The notes under the pieces are model-generated. The model had not been told where the DNA came from, did not search any database, and saw only the letters and a program-made list of their open reading frames with translations. This document shows, piece by piece, positions 49,533 to 58,618 of a stretch of 64,000 nucleotides of DNA. This stretch comes from an uncultured Oscillospiraceae bacterium. GTDB taxonomy: Bacteria; Bacillota; Clostridia; Oscillospirales; Oscillospiraceae. The stretch spans positions 1 through 64,000 of the forward strand of contig CAJOEH010000005.1 in assembly GCA_905233385.1 (NCBI GenBank), written 5' to 3'. A program made the translations under genes and the position numbers. Position 1 is the stretch's first letter, and each line of letters starts with the position of its first letter.

Positions 49533-51020
49533 TCAGTCTGTCGGCTTCATCGTCGGGAAGAGCAGGACGTCGCGGATGGAGGCCGAATCGGTCAGGAGCA
49601 TGACCAGACGGTCGACGCCGAAGCCGAGGCCGCCCGTGGGCGGAAGGCCGTATTCCAGCGCGGTCACATAGTCGTAATCGACCTGCGCGTTGCTCTTCGG
49701 ATCGAGCTTTTTGCGTTCCGCGACCTGGCGCTCGAAGCGCGCCTTCTGGTCGATCGGGTCGTTCAGCTCGGAAAACGCGTTGCCGAACTCGGTCGCGTTG
49801 ATAAAATACTCAAACCGCTCGGTGAACGCCGGATCCGACGGCTTGCGCTTGGCCAGCGGGCTGTTCTCCACGGGATAATCGTAGATAAAGGTCGGCTGGA
49901 TGAGGTTCTCTTCCACGAACGCGTCGAAGAATTCCGCTAAGATCGCGCCCTTCGTCGGGTTTTCGGGCAGCGCGACGTGATGCTCCATCGCGAGCGCGGC
50001 GGCTTCTTCATCCGTCTTCACTTCCGCGAAGTCGACGCCGGAATACTTCTTCACGGCTTCGATCATCGTCATGCGCTCCCAGTGGCTGAGGTCGATGGGA
50101 ACGCCCTGATACTCGATCTGCAGGGTGCCGCAGACCTTCATCGCGACGGTCTTCATCATTTCCTCGACGAGGTCCATCATGCCGTGGAAATCGGTATAGG
50201 CCTGATAGAGCTCGATCGTGGTGAATTCGGGATTGTGCTTCGGGTCCATGCCCTCGTTGCGGAAGATCCGGCCCACCTCGTAGACGCGGTCCATGCCGCC
50301 GACGACCAGCCGTTTCAGATACAGCTCCGTCTCAATTCGCAGGACCATGTCCATATTCAGGGTGTTGTGGTGGGTAAAGAACGGACGCGCGGACGCGCCG
50401 ATCTCAAACGGGGTCAAAATCGGGGTATCGACCTCGAGGAAGCCCTTTGCGTCAAGGAACGCGCGCAGTTCGCGGAGGATCATGCTGCGCTTGACAAAGG
50501 TCTCCTTGACCTCAGGATTGGCGATCAAATCGACGTAACGCTGACGGTAGCGGGTCTCCACGTTCGTCAGACCGTGGAACTTATCCGGCAGGGGCAGCAG
50601 GGCCTTCGCCAGAAGCGTCACCTTGTGCGCGCGGACGGAGATCTCGCCGCGCTGCGTTCGGAAGACGTCGCCCTCCACGCCGACGATGTCGCCGATGTCG
50701 AGCTTGCGGCAGTCCTCGAAGTCCGCCTCCGCCATCTCGTCGAATTTCATGTAGATCTGGATGCGGCCGTCGCAGTCCTGCAGGTCGGCGAAAATGACCT
50801 TGCCCATGCCGCGCTTGCTCATCAGGCGTCCGGCGATCGCGGCAAACTGTCCTTCCATCTCGTCAAAGCGGTCTTTGATCGCCGCGCTGGTGGTCGTCGT
50901 ATCGAATTTCGTCTGCTCGAAGGGGTTTCTGCCCTCCTCGCAGAGCTGTGCCAGCTTTTCTCTGCGGATCCTCACCTGGTCGACCAGGGAGAGTTCCTCC
51001 TGCGGTACAAACTTTGCCAT
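49533..51020 (-). CDS. lysS: Lysyl-tRNA synthetase, class II
   Basis: 495 residues. Charges tRNA-Lys. An N-terminal OB-fold (GRLMSKRGMGKVIFADLQDCDGRIQIYMK) binds the anticodon; the class II core has motif 1 around KRSMILRELRAFLDAKGFLEVDTPILTP, motif 2 RVYEVGRIFRNEGMDPKHNPEFTTIELY, and motif 3 GGLGFGVDRLVMLLTD. The KEG-like C-terminal extension found in some forms is absent. GGAGAGA precedes the ATG. It is 33 nt after greA, the conserved greA-lysS pair. Confidence 0.97.
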   Translation of the reverse strand: MAKFVPQEELSLVDQVRIRREKLAQLCEEGRNPFEQTKFDTTTTSAAIKDRFDEMEGQFAAIAGRLMSKRGMGKVIFADLQDCDGRIQIYMKFDEMAEADFEDCRKLDIGDIVGVEGDVFRTQRGEISVRAHKVTLLAKALLPLPDKFHGLTNVETRYRQRYVDLIANPEVKETFVKRSMILRELRAFLDAKGFLEVDTPILTPFEIGASARPFFTHHNTLNMDMVLRIETELYLKRLVVGGMDRVYEVGRIFRNEGMDPKHNPEFTTIELYQAYTDFHGMMDLVEEMMKTVAMKVCGTLQIEYQGVPIDLSHWERMTMIEAVKKYSGVDFAEVKTDEEAAALAMEHHVALPENPTKGAILAEFFDAFVEENLIQPTFIYDYPVENSPLAKRKPSDPAFTERFEYFINATEFGNAFSELNDPIDQKARFERQVAERKKLDPKSNAQVDYDYVTALEYGLPPTGGLGFGVDRLVMLLTDSASIRDVLLFPTMKPTD

Positions 51021-51053
51021 AGTTCTCTCCAATCCTGCCGTGCGGCAGTTTTC

Positions 51054-51533
51054 TCAGCGATTCACGTCCAGAATCTCGATGCGGATCGTGCCGGCGGGCG
51101 CTTCCACCTCGACGATCTCGCCGATCAGTCTGCCTAGCAGGGCCTTGCCGAAGGGAGAGTCGTCGGATATGCGGTTCTCCATCGGGTTCGCTTCCTGCGA
51201 GCCGACGATCGCAAAAACGTCCGTCTCGTCAAGCTCGACGTCGCGCACCTTGACGGTGCTGCCGATGCCGACGCGGTTTTCTTCTTCCGCGTCCGTCGTC
51301 TCGTCGATCACGACAGCGTGAGACATGATGTTCTCGATCTCCGTGATTCTGCCATAGAGCTTCGCCTGTTCGTTTTTCGCTTCATCATATTCGCTGTTCT
51401 CGGAAAGGTCGCCGAAGGAACGCGCTTCCTTGATCTGCTCCGCGACTTCTTTTTCGCGCGTGGTCTTCAGATAATTCAGCTCTGCTTCCAGCTCCCGCAG
51501 ACGATCTCTGGTCAGTTTATACTCTTTAGCCAT
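51054..51533 (-). CDS. greA: Transcription elongation factor GreA
   Basis: 159 residues. Reactivates backtracked RNA polymerase by stimulating transcript cleavage. The N-terminal coiled coil (YKLTRDRLRELEAELNYLKTTREKEVAEQIKEARSFGDLSENSEYDEAKNEQ) has the catalytic acidic tip D-L-S-E-N-S-E-Y-D; the C-terminal FKBP-like domain ends SPFGKALLGRLIGEIVEVEAPAG. Start chosen at 51533 after TGGAGG; the longer ORF upstream includes the promoter. It has a consensus promoter and heads the unit with lysS. Confidence 0.97.
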   Translation of the reverse strand: MAKEYKLTRDRLRELEAELNYLKTTREKEVAEQIKEARSFGDLSENSEYDEAKNEQAKLYGRITEIENIMSHAVVIDETTDAEEENRVGIGSTVKVRDVELDETDVFAIVGSQEANPMENRISDDSPFGKALLGRLIGEIVEVEAPAGTIRIEILDVNR

Positions 51534-51567
51534 GCCGTGATCCTCCAATAAACAAATATGCGCAATG

Positions 51568-51596
51568 ATTATAGAAGAAAGCGCCCCTTCTGTCAA
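51568..51596 (-). promoter_or_regulatory. greA-lysS promoter (consensus)
   Basis: Minus strand TTGACA (51591-51596), 17 nt, TATAAT (51568-51573). The -35 begins 5 nt past the stop of the upstream S41 gene, so no terminator fits between. Confidence 0.85.
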
Positions 51597-51600
51597 GCAT

Positions 51601-52818
51601 TTATTTGCCGAGCGCGGCGATCGCCGCCCGGAGCTGCGCGTCGTCCGCGCGAGCGACCTTTTCATAGTACAGGTCCAGATAGGTCGCTTCGTCGACCTCG
51701 ACGATCACGTCCGGCGTCACGCCGACGTCCGCGAGGGTCACGCCCTTCGGCGTCTGATAGTGGCCGGTGGAGATGGCGATCGCGGAGCCGTCGCTCAAGC
51801 GGAAGGTCTGCTGATAGTTCGCCTTGCCGCAGGTCTTCGTGCCGACGATCACGCCTGCTTCGTATTCCTGCATCGCCGCGGCAAAGAACTCCGCGGCGGA
51901 ATAGGAATCGTCGTTGACCAGGACCGCCATCGGCATTTCCAGGCAGCTCTCGTCGGAATAGTCCACTTCTTCCTGCCCCTTGTAGTCCACGGAGCGGAAG
52001 AGCGCGCCCTCGGGCAGCAGATAGTCCAGCAGGGCGACCAGCTCGTGCTTCATGCCGCCGGGATTGAAGCGGAGGTCGAAAACCAGCGAATCCGCGCCCT
52101 GCGAGATGAGGTCCTCGATCGCCGCGATCGAATCACGGGAGGAATGAGTGTCAAAGTTGTTGATCTTGATATAGCCGACGCTGTTTTCCAGCAGTTCGTA
52201 CACCACGACCTCGTACTCGATCACCTGTCTTGTGATCGTCACGTCGAATTCTTTCCCGTCGCGCAGGATGGTGATGGTGATATCCGTCCCCTCCTCGCCG
52301 CGGACGCGGTGCTGCGCCTCGGTCATGCCCATGGCGACGGCGTTCTCGCCTTCCACGGCGACGATCATATCGTCGATCTGAAGGCCCGCCGCCTCCGCGG
52401 GACTGTTATGGTTCACGGAGACAATGGTGAAGCCGGGATCGTCCTCGTTCGTGAGCTGGATCGTCACGCCGATGCCGACGTAGGCGTTCGCGTTGCTCTC
52501 CAGGTAGGCGTCATAGTCCTCCGCGCTGATATAGTAGCTCCAGCGGTCGCCGGTCGCGGCGATCGCCGCCTCCGCAAGATAGTCGCCGAGCTCTTCCGTG
52601 GAATAGCCGTCTACGTAGTACTGATCCAGAATGCCGATGATCTCATCGAGTTTCTGATGATACGACGCGTCCTGCAACGGCTCGGTCGCCGCGGCAGTCG
52701 CCTGCGTCGTCTGCGGCGAAGGCAGAATAATGTCCTTGAAATAGCATCCCGTCATCGAAAGGCAAACGCCGATCGCAAGCAGGACGCACAGAGCTTTCAT
52801 TAAAAAGGAATTCTTCAT
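51601..52818 (-). CDS. S41-family C-terminal processing peptidase, lipoprotein
   Basis: 405 residues. Residues 1-25 form a lipoprotein signal: MKN..MKALCVLLAIGVCLSMTGC with Cys in the lipobox, so it is anchored to the outer face of the membrane. A helical region, a PDZ domain (VGIGVTIQL ... IVSVNHNSPAEAAGLQIDDMIVAVEGEN), then the catalytic S41 domain with SLVFDLRFNPGG, the Ser of VLVNDDSYSAAEF and the Lys of GTKTCGKANYQ. Such enzymes trim or degrade envelope proteins. Fourth gene after ftsE, behind an M23 hydrolase. GGAGAG precedes the ATG at 52818. Confidence 0.93.
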   Translation of the reverse strand: MKNSFLMKALCVLLAIGVCLSMTGCYFKDIILPSPQTTQATAAATEPLQDASYHQKLDEIIGILDQYYVDGYSTEELGDYLAEAAIAATGDRWSYYISAEDYDAYLESNANAYVGIGVTIQLTNEDDPGFTIVSVNHNSPAEAAGLQIDDMIVAVEGENAVAMGMTEAQHRVRGEEGTDITITILRDGKEFDVTITRQVIEYEVVVYELLENSVGYIKINNFDTHSSRDSIAAIEDLISQGADSLVFDLRFNPGGMKHELVALLDYLLPEGALFRSVDYKGQEEVDYSDESCLEMPMAVLVNDDSYSAAEFFAAAMQEYEAGVIVGTKTCGKANYQQTFRLSDGSAIAISTGHYQTPKGVTLADVGVTPDVIVEVDEATYLDLYYEKVARADDAQLRAAIAALGK

Positions 52819-52884
52819 GGTACTCTCCAATGCGCAGAATAATGGATGCCCGGAGCCCGCTTCGCAGGCTCCGGGAAACAGGTT

Positions 52885-54144
52885 TTACGGACTGATATAG
52901 TTCATCGGATTGACGGTATCGCCGTTATAGTAGATGGTAAAGTGCAGGTGCGGCCCGGTGGAATAACCGGTGGAGCCGACGTAGCCGATGATCTCGCCCT
53001 GCGAGACGAACTGCCCCTCGCTGACGGTGGAGTAGATCATATGTCCATAGAGGGACGAGAAGCCGTCCATGTGGTTGATCGTCACGTAGTTGCCGTAGGC
53101 GTAGTTATAAGTCGCCGTGGTGACGTAGCCGCTCTTGGTGGCGTAGATCGCGGTGCCCTGATAGGCGGCTAGGTCGACGCCGTTGTGCATCGTGTAGTTG
53201 CCGGTGATGGGGTGGACACGATAGCCGTAGGAGCTCGTGACGCACACGTAGCCGCTGCGGTCGAGCGGGAACAGGAACCCTTCGCCGCTGCTCGGATAGA
53301 CGGGCTGCGGATCGGGATTGTCCGGCGTGGGAGGTGCGGGCGGATGCGCCGCTTCCCATTCCGCCTGGAGGGCGGCGGTCTTCTCCGCTTCCAGCACGGC
53401 GATTTCGTCGGTCAGCGCGGTCAGCTGCGCCTCGTATTCCTCGTCGAGCCGGATCAGCTCGATCTTGTCAGCGACCAGCTCCGCGAGAAGCTGATCGGAC
53501 TCGGCGCGCTTCTCGTCCAGCACCTGCTGCGCGGCGTTCAATTCCGCTTTCTTCAGCTCCAGGATCACTTTCTGCGCGGCAAGGTCTTCCTTCGCGGCAA
53601 TGACCTCGGACGCGAGCGCGCGCATCTCATCCATCATGCGCTGATCGGTCTTCGCGATCTCTTCGATCATCGCGCGGCAGTTGAGCATATCGGCGAAGCT
53701 GTCCGCGTCGAAGAGCACGGACCAGAACGAGACTTCGCCGCGTTCCTGCATCGCGCGCATCCGGAGCTTATAGCGCTCGAAGAGCTCGTCCTGCCGTCCC
53801 TGCAGTTCGTCCAGCTCCGCCTGCTTCTCAGCGATCAGCAGATTGTACTGGTGCACCTGCTCGGTGACGTTTTCGATCTCCAGTCGGGTCAGTTCGATCT
53901 CCTGATCGACCTGCGCCTTCTGCTCGACAATATTCAGCGTTTTGTTCTCGTTTTCGGCGATCTGCGCCTCGAGCTCGCTGCGCTGCGCTTCGAGTTCATC
54001 CGACTGATCTTCCAGCTCGTCGATCTCCGCCTGAATCTCGGCGGAGGTCTTCGCGTTGACGATCATAACGATGATACCGACCAGCAGCGACATCACAAGC
54101 AGACACGCGATCAGAGATATGATTAGTCTTCTGTACTTATACAT
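52885..54144 (-). CDS. M23 peptidase with coiled coil (EnvC/PcsB-like)
   Basis: 419 residues. One N-terminal membrane helix (LIISLIACLLVMSLLVGIIVMIV) anchors it outside; residues about 30-270 are almost continuous coiled coil (ELEDQSDELEAQRSELEAQIAENE ...), then a Pro-rich hinge, and a LytM-type metallopeptidase at 290-419 with H-x3-D in MHNGVDLAAYQG and HLHF (zinc). This order matches EnvC and PcsB, which the FtsEX complex clamps and activates at the septum. It lies directly after ftsX, supporting that partnership. It probably cleaves peptidoglycan cross-bridges. Confidence 0.92.
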   Translation of the reverse strand: MYKYRRLIISLIACLLVMSLLVGIIVMIVNAKTSAEIQAEIDELEDQSDELEAQRSELEAQIAENENKTLNIVEQKAQVDQEIELTRLEIENVTEQVHQYNLLIAEKQAELDELQGRQDELFERYKLRMRAMQERGEVSFWSVLFDADSFADMLNCRAMIEEIAKTDQRMMDEMRALASEVIAAKEDLAAQKVILELKKAELNAAQQVLDEKRAESDQLLAELVADKIELIRLDEEYEAQLTALTDEIAVLEAEKTAALQAEWEAAHPPAPPTPDNPDPQPVYPSSGEGFLFPLDRSGYVCVTSSYGYRVHPITGNYTMHNGVDLAAYQGTAIYATKSGYVTTATYNYAYGNYVTINHMDGFSSLYGHMIYSTVSEGQFVSQGEIIGYVGSTGYSTGPHLHFTIYYNGDTVNPMNYISP

Positions 54145-54189
54145 AGTATTCCTCCTATCTCAAAAACAAACCGTCTTTCGATTCGGGAA

Positions 54190-55071
54190 TCACACCTTCA
54201 GGAAACGGCGGATCGACATCAAGCTGCCGAAAATACCGATGAAGAAACCGGCGACCGCGCAAATGACAGCCATGGGCATCATGACCTCGGCGAACGGCAC
54301 GACCGTCATGACCTTGAGACCCGTGTCCAGGATCGCCTTGCGGATCAGCTCGTAAAGGCCCCATTCGATAAAGAACGACAATACCGCGCCGAAGAAGCCG
54401 AGGATAAAGCCCTCGACAAAGAACGGAAAGCGGATAAATCCGTTCGTCGCGCCGACCATCTTCATGATCGCGATCTCCTCGCGTCGGTCGAGCATGGCGA
54501 GGCGGATCGTGTTGGAAATGATGATCAGGGAAACGACGAGCAGGACCGCGGCGATCGCAAGCGCCGCGATATAGAGGACCGTGCGGATCGTCGCCAGCGC
54601 GTTGCCGACTTCGATATCCGCGTAGACCTCGGCGACGCCGGTCACGTTCTCCAGCTCCGCCTGCGTCTCGGCGATCTTCGCGTTGTCCACGAGCGTGATC
54701 TCAAACTGATCGCGCATCGACTGCGGATCCAGGCCCTCGAAGTAGCTCTTGTCGGAATCGCCGATGAAGTTCTCCAGCGCCTCGGCGCGGGAGATGAACT
54801 TTGCGTTGGCGACGTTCTCGAGCAGATTGATATCGGAACCGACGCTCTTGGACTCCGCCTCGGTATAGGTCTCGTCGATGACGACGACGATGCGGGTCTC
54901 CTTCTGCACTTCCTCGACCGTCAGGTTGAGGTTGTAGCAGATCAGCAGGAAGCTGTTGATAATCACAAGGCAGGCGACCGTGATGCTGATCGCCGCGAAG
55001 GACATGAAGCCGTGCTTGAATACCGCGCGGAAGCCTTCGCCCAATAAATATCCGAACTTATTATGCTTCAT
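54190..55071 (-). CDS. ftsX: Cell-division protein FtsX
   Basis: 293 residues. Membrane half of the FtsEX complex. One helix near residues 21-44, a large extracellular domain (about 50-165) that would bind the hydrolase, and three C-terminal helices (TVLYIAALAIAAVLLVVSLII, FPFFVEGFILGFFGAVLSFFIEWGL, VPFAEVMMPMAVICAVAGFFIGIFGS). The MLDRREEIAIMKMVGATNGFIRFPFFVEG coupling segment is typical of FtsX. Its 5' end overlaps ftsE by 11 nt. Confidence 0.95.
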   Translation of the reverse strand: MKHNKFGYLLGEGFRAVFKHGFMSFAAISITVACLVIINSFLLICYNLNLTVEEVQKETRIVVVIDETYTEAESKSVGSDINLLENVANAKFISRAEALENFIGDSDKSYFEGLDPQSMRDQFEITLVDNAKIAETQAELENVTGVAEVYADIEVGNALATIRTVLYIAALAIAAVLLVVSLIIISNTIRLAMLDRREEIAIMKMVGATNGFIRFPFFVEGFILGFFGAVLSFFIEWGLYELIRKAILDTGLKVMTVVPFAEVMMPMAVICAVAGFFIGIFGSLMSIRRFLKV

Positions 55072-55747
55072 AATCGTAATACCCGTCCATTCCGTCGCTG
55101 ATCACGCGGCCTTCGTCAATGGCGATGACGCGCTTGGTAAAGCGGTCGACCAGACCCTTTTCGTGGGTCACGACCATGACCGTCGTGCCGAGGGCGTTGA
55201 TCTTCTCCAGCAGGAGCATGATCTCAAACGAACGCGCCGGATCGAGGTTGCCGGTCGGCTCGTCGGCGATGATCATCGTGGGGTTGTTGATCAGCGCGCG
55301 GGCGATCGCGACACGCTGCTGCTCGCCGCCGGACAGCTCGTTCGGCAGGCGGCGGCCCTTGTTCTCCAGCCCGACGAGCTCGAGCACGTAGGGCACGCGC
55401 TTCTTGATCTCCTTGTTCGACGCGCCGATCACGCGCATGGCAAAGGCGACGTTTTCGTAGACCGTCTTGTTCTCGATCAGGCGGAAGTCCTGGAAAATGA
55501 CGCCCAGCGTACGGCGCATATAGGGCACGGAGGAGCGCTTGATGGACTCGAGCTTGTAGCCGTTGACGAGGATGGAGCCCGAGGTGGGCTTCAGCTCGGC
55601 GGTCAGCAGCTTGATGATCGTCGACTTGCCCGAGCCGGACTGCCCGACCAGGAAGACGAACTCGCCGTCGTCGATGTGCATGTCGATGCCGTTGAGCGCG
55701 TGGGTGCCCGTTTCGTAGGTTTTTGTGACGTTGATCAGATCAATCAT
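55061..55747 (-). CDS. ftsE: Cell-division ATP-binding protein FtsE
   Basis: 228 residues. ABC ATPase that powers FtsX to switch on wall hydrolysis. Walker A GQSGSGKST at residues 35-43, the Q-loop VIFQDFRLI, the signature LSGGEQQRVAIARALINNPTMIIADEPTGNLD with Walker B, and the switch VMVVTHEKGLV. The ribosome-binding site is weak (GGTG), so expression may depend on the gene 16 nt upstream. The order PucR-type regulator, ftsE, ftsX, M23, S41 makes this a wall-remodelling module. Confidence 0.97.
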   Translation of the reverse strand: MIDLINVTKTYETGTHALNGIDMHIDDGEFVFLVGQSGSGKSTIIKLLTAELKPTSGSILVNGYKLESIKRSSVPYMRRTLGVIFQDFRLIENKTVYENVAFAMRVIGASNKEIKKRVPYVLELVGLENKGRRLPNELSGGEQQRVAIARALINNPTMIIADEPTGNLDPARSFEIMLLLEKINALGTTVMVVTHEKGLVDRFTKRVIAIDEGRVISDGMDGYYDYEA

Positions 55748-55763
55748 GTTAACACCAGATTTC

Positions 55764-56855
55764 TTACATCATTCGGCTCTCGCGGGAAGCAAGATACTTT
55801 TTGACCATCAGGGCGACCTTGAAGATGATCGCGTCGTCGAATTCGCGCAGATCCAGGCCCGTCAGCTTCTTGATCTTTTCCAGACGGTAGACGAGCGTGT
55901 TTCTGTGGACGAACAGCTTGCGGGAGGTCTCAGAGACGTTCAGGCTGTTCTCAAAGAACATATTGATGGTGAAGAGCGTCTCCTGGTCCAGAGAGTCGAT
56001 GGAGTTCTTCTTGAAGACTTCGGAGAGGAATATATCGCACAGAGTCGTCGGCAGCTGATATATCAGACGGCCGATGCCGAGGTTTTCGTAGTTGATGACG
56101 GTCTTCTCGGTGTCGAAGACCTTGCCGATCTCGATGGCGACCTGCGCTTCTTTATAGGAATCGGCCAGTTCGCGCAGATGCTCGGAGACGGTGCCGATGC
56201 CGATCGTCGTGCGGGCGAAGAGCTCGGTCTTGAGCCGCTCTTCGATGTTCTTCGCCATCTGCGTCAGCTCCTCGCCGGTCACGTCCGGCGCGACGTGGCA
56301 GATCACGGCGTGATCCGTCTCATTGACGCTGATGACGAAATCCTGCTGGTCGCTGAACATGGACTGCAAAAGCTCCACGACGGCGACGTCCGCATGGCCG
56401 CGCTGACGGACAAGGAAGACCACGCGCGGCTGCTCCGTCTGGAAATGGAGCTCCTTCGCGCGGATATAAATGTCGCCGGGCAGGATGTTATCCGTGATGA
56501 TATTCTTCACGAAGGTGCCCTTGTCGTGCTTCTCCTCATAATAGCTTTTGGTGAAGCTCAGGGAAACCTGCGCCATGCGGCAGATCGCCGCCGACTGCTC
56601 GTCGGTCCCGTCAGTAAAGACGCAGTAACCGAAGGCGGAGTTCCATCCTTTCAGCGCAAAAAACGTCCGGCCGCCGACGCATACCGGGTTCTCCGGGTCC
56701 GCGTTCACGGCGGCGACGGCCTCGGAGAACCGTTCTCCGAGCAGCGCGGTGCTGCCGCAGGAGATCACGGCGCCTTCCGCGTCGATCACGCCGATCGTCC
56801 GCTGAGAAGCCTCGCAAAGCTGTTCGATCACACTCTGAAACATACGACTTGCCAT
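55764..56855 (-). CDS. PucR/CdaR-type helix-turn-helix regulator
   Basis: 363 residues. An N-terminal GAF-like region senses a ligand (residues about 1-120: IEQLCEASQRTIGVIDAEGAVISCGSTALLGERF), the middle is a GGDEF-related fold (TIGIGTVSEHLRELADSYKEAQVAIEIGKVF), and the C-terminal HTH_30 domain is unmistakable: TLFTINMFFENSLNVSETSRKLFVHRNTLVYRLEKIKKLTGLDLREFDDAIIFKVALM. Such regulators often control sugar-acid or purine genes. Here it leads the ftsEX unit, so it may tune division or wall turnover; the ligand is unknown. Confidence 0.88.
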   Translation of the reverse strand: MASRMFQSVIEQLCEASQRTIGVIDAEGAVISCGSTALLGERFSEAVAAVNADPENPVCVGGRTFFALKGWNSAFGYCVFTDGTDEQSAAICRMAQVSLSFTKSYYEEKHDKGTFVKNIITDNILPGDIYIRAKELHFQTEQPRVVFLVRQRGHADVAVVELLQSMFSDQQDFVISVNETDHAVICHVAPDVTGEELTQMAKNIEERLKTELFARTTIGIGTVSEHLRELADSYKEAQVAIEIGKVFDTEKTVINYENLGIGRLIYQLPTTLCDIFLSEVFKKNSIDSLDQETLFTINMFFENSLNVSETSRKLFVHRNTLVYRLEKIKKLTGLDLREFDDAIIFKVALMVKKYLASRESRMM

Positions 56856-56912
56856 AAGCCGTCCTCCTTGTCTTTCGGGAAAATGCCGAACCTCGTCAAA
56901 ATACTACATGCA

Positions 56913-56941
56913 ATCATACTCCATTTTTCAACAGATTGCAA
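56913..56941 (-). promoter_or_regulatory. Promoter of the regulator-ftsEX operon
   Basis: Minus strand TTGCAA (56936-56941), 17 nt, TATGAT (56913-56918). An overlapping TTGAAA / TGTAGT pair is weaker. Confidence 0.6.
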
Positions 56942-57046
56942 GTGTTTTTAGACATTTTATTTCATTTCAGAGGGTCGTTTTTATGGAATTTTTATAGTTT
57001 TTCGTGAATATCGACAAAGCAGCACGGAATTTTTGAGCAGAATGTT

Positions 57047-57775
57047 TCAGTTTTCTTTAAAAAATTTTTCGTCAAAATTAACAGATTCCAGTTGCTCAAT
57101 TTCTTCATCTGTCAGTTTACGCGTCATAGTGACCGGAAGGTCGCCCAATTCGAGGCATCCTTCCGCGATCCGGCGCAGGTAGGACACCGGTTTGTTCCGG
57201 CTGGCAAGCATTCGCCGCACCTGATGGTACTTCCCCTCGCGGACGCGGACGAGAGACTTCCCTTCTCCCATCGGTTCCAGCACCGCGGGCAGGCATTTCG
57301 TCCCGTCTTTCAGGACGCAGCCCTGTGCGAAGGCAGCGACGTCTTCTTCGTCCGCCGTGCCGGCGTGTTCTGCGTAGTAACACTTTTCGACGCCTCGCTT
57401 CGGCGAGAGCAGGCGGTGCGCCAGATCGCCGTCGTTGGTGAACAGGAGTAGGCCTTCGGTCTCCAGATCGAGCCGTCCGATCGGCATGAGCCGCTTGTAT
57501 TCCGGCGGAAGATACTTCATAACGGTCGGATAGCGGTCGTCCGTCGCCGCCGTCACGCAGCCGGCGGGCTTGTGCATCATCAGGACGATGCGTTCGTCTC
57601 CCCTGCCGATCACCTGACCGTCGAGCGCGACGACGGCGGTCTGCTCGTCGATCTTCTGCTCCGGGACGGCGCATATCTCGCCGTTCACCGTCACTCTGCC
57701 CGAACGGATGATCTCTTTCAGCTTCCTGCGCGATTCCACGCCCGCCTCGGAGAGATAGCGATCCAGTCTCTGCAT
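57047..57775 (-). CDS. 16S/23S rRNA pseudouridine synthase, RsuA/RluB family
   Basis: 242 residues. Isomerises uridine to pseudouridine in rRNA. An S4 RNA-binding domain (QRLDRYLSEAGVESRRKLKEIIRSGRVTVNG) is followed by the catalytic domain with GRLDLETEGLLLFTNDG, where the Asp is the nucleophile, and the KPAGCVTA and EGKYHQVRRMLAS blocks. The RsuA/RluB/RluE group cannot be told apart reliably by eye; R-M-P-I-G-R is shared. AAAGGAG precedes the ATG. Confidence 0.93.
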   Translation of the reverse strand: MQRLDRYLSEAGVESRRKLKEIIRSGRVTVNGEICAVPEQKIDEQTAVVALDGQVIGRGDERIVLMMHKPAGCVTAATDDRYPTVMKYLPPEYKRLMPIGRLDLETEGLLLFTNDGDLAHRLLSPKRGVEKCYYAEHAGTADEEDVAAFAQGCVLKDGTKCLPAVLEPMGEGKSLVRVREGKYHQVRRMLASRNKPVSYLRRIAEGCLELGDLPVTMTRKLTDEEIEQLESVNFDEKFFKEN

Positions 57776-57849
57776 GGCGTCTCCTTTCGGTATATTCGTC
57801 CGCTCGCGGACATACAGTTTATTACAACACTACTTTCGGGGGGAATTCC

Positions 57850-58395
57850 ATGTTTGTTCTGACCGCAAAACTCTCAAAGTCCAGGCTGATCGCGGCTGGC
57901 GCCATCCTGATCGCGGCGGTTTTGCTGATCGTTCTGCTCGCCGCCGGCGGCTCGCCCGCTGCCGACGCCGCGCCGGCAGGCGGAACCAACGACGAGCGCG
58001 TCGCCTTCCTCGCGACCTACGGCTGGAGCGTCAACGCCGAGCCTGCGGAGACGCAGAAGGTGCGCATTCCCGATACTGCGGACAACGAAGTCTTTGCCCG
58101 CTACAACGAGCTGCAAAAGAGCCAGGGGTTCGATCTGACCCTCTACGCGGGCAAGGAGGTCATGCGCTACGTTTACGAGATACTGAACTATCCCGAAGCG
58201 TCCGCTCCCGTCTATGCGAGCGTGCTGGTCTGCGACGGCCATATCATCGGCGGCGACGTCACGAACTCCGCGCCGGACGGCGTGATCCACGGCTTCTGCA
58301 TCCCGCAGACGGAGCCGCTTCCGACGCAAACCGTAACAGAAGTTACGGAAGCGGTGACGGAATGCGCCGAGGAACCCGCGTCAGAAGAACAATAA
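57850..58395 (+). CDS. DUF4830 protein, membrane-anchored
   Basis: 181 residues. One hydrophobic segment (LIAAGAILIAAVLLIVLLAAGG, about residues 13-34), then an extracellular DUF4830-type domain: NDERVAFLATYGWSVNAEPAETQKVRIPD, YNELQKSQGFDLTLYAGKEVMRYVYEILNYP, HIIGGDVTNSAPDGVIHGFC. The Thr/Glu-rich end looks disordered. The fold is common in Clostridia, function unknown. GGGGGG precedes the ATG by 6 nt. It is divergent from the pseudouridine synthase and upstream of the FMN riboswitch. Confidence 0.85.
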   Translation: MFVLTAKLSKSRLIAAGAILIAAVLLIVLLAAGGSPAADAAPAGGTNDERVAFLATYGWSVNAEPAETQKVRIPDTADNEVFARYNELQKSQGFDLTLYAGKEVMRYVYEILNYPEASAPVYASVLVCDGHIIGGDVTNSAPDGVIHGFCIPQTEPLPTQTVTEVTEAVTECAEEPASEEQ

Positions 58396-58428
58396 GATTA
58401 TAACACAAAACAAATCAGAAAAAAAGAG

Positions 58429-58457
58429 TTGCATTTTGGTTACAAATCTGCTATACT
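58429..58457 (+). promoter_or_regulatory. ribU promoter
   Basis: TTGCAT (58429-58434), 17 nt, TATACT (58452-58457), 20 nt before the FMN aptamer. Confidence 0.75.
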
Positions 58458-58476
58458 GCTTTTGTATGTGAATATT

Positions 58477-58601
58477 GTCTTCAGGGCAGGGTGCAACTCC
58501 CGACCGGCGGTGATAAGCCTTTGGCTTTTAGTCCGCGAGCGGGCAAGCGCAGGATTCGGTGCGATTCCGAAACCGACAGTACAGTCTGGATGGAAGAAGA
58601 C
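58477..58601 (+). promoter_or_regulatory. FMN riboswitch (RFN element)
   Basis: P1 pairs GTCTTC (58477-58482) with GAAGAC (58596-58601). Conserved FMN aptamer pieces are present: AGGGCAGGGTG, CCCGACCGGCGGT, AGTCCGCGAGC, GATTCGGTG, AACCGACAGTACAGTCTGGATG. A terminator follows 17 nt later, so FMN should stop transcription before ribU. The aptamer is read directly; off-switch behaviour follows from the layout and known family. Confidence 0.95.
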
Positions 58602-58618
58602 GGGATTACGATTCCAAG

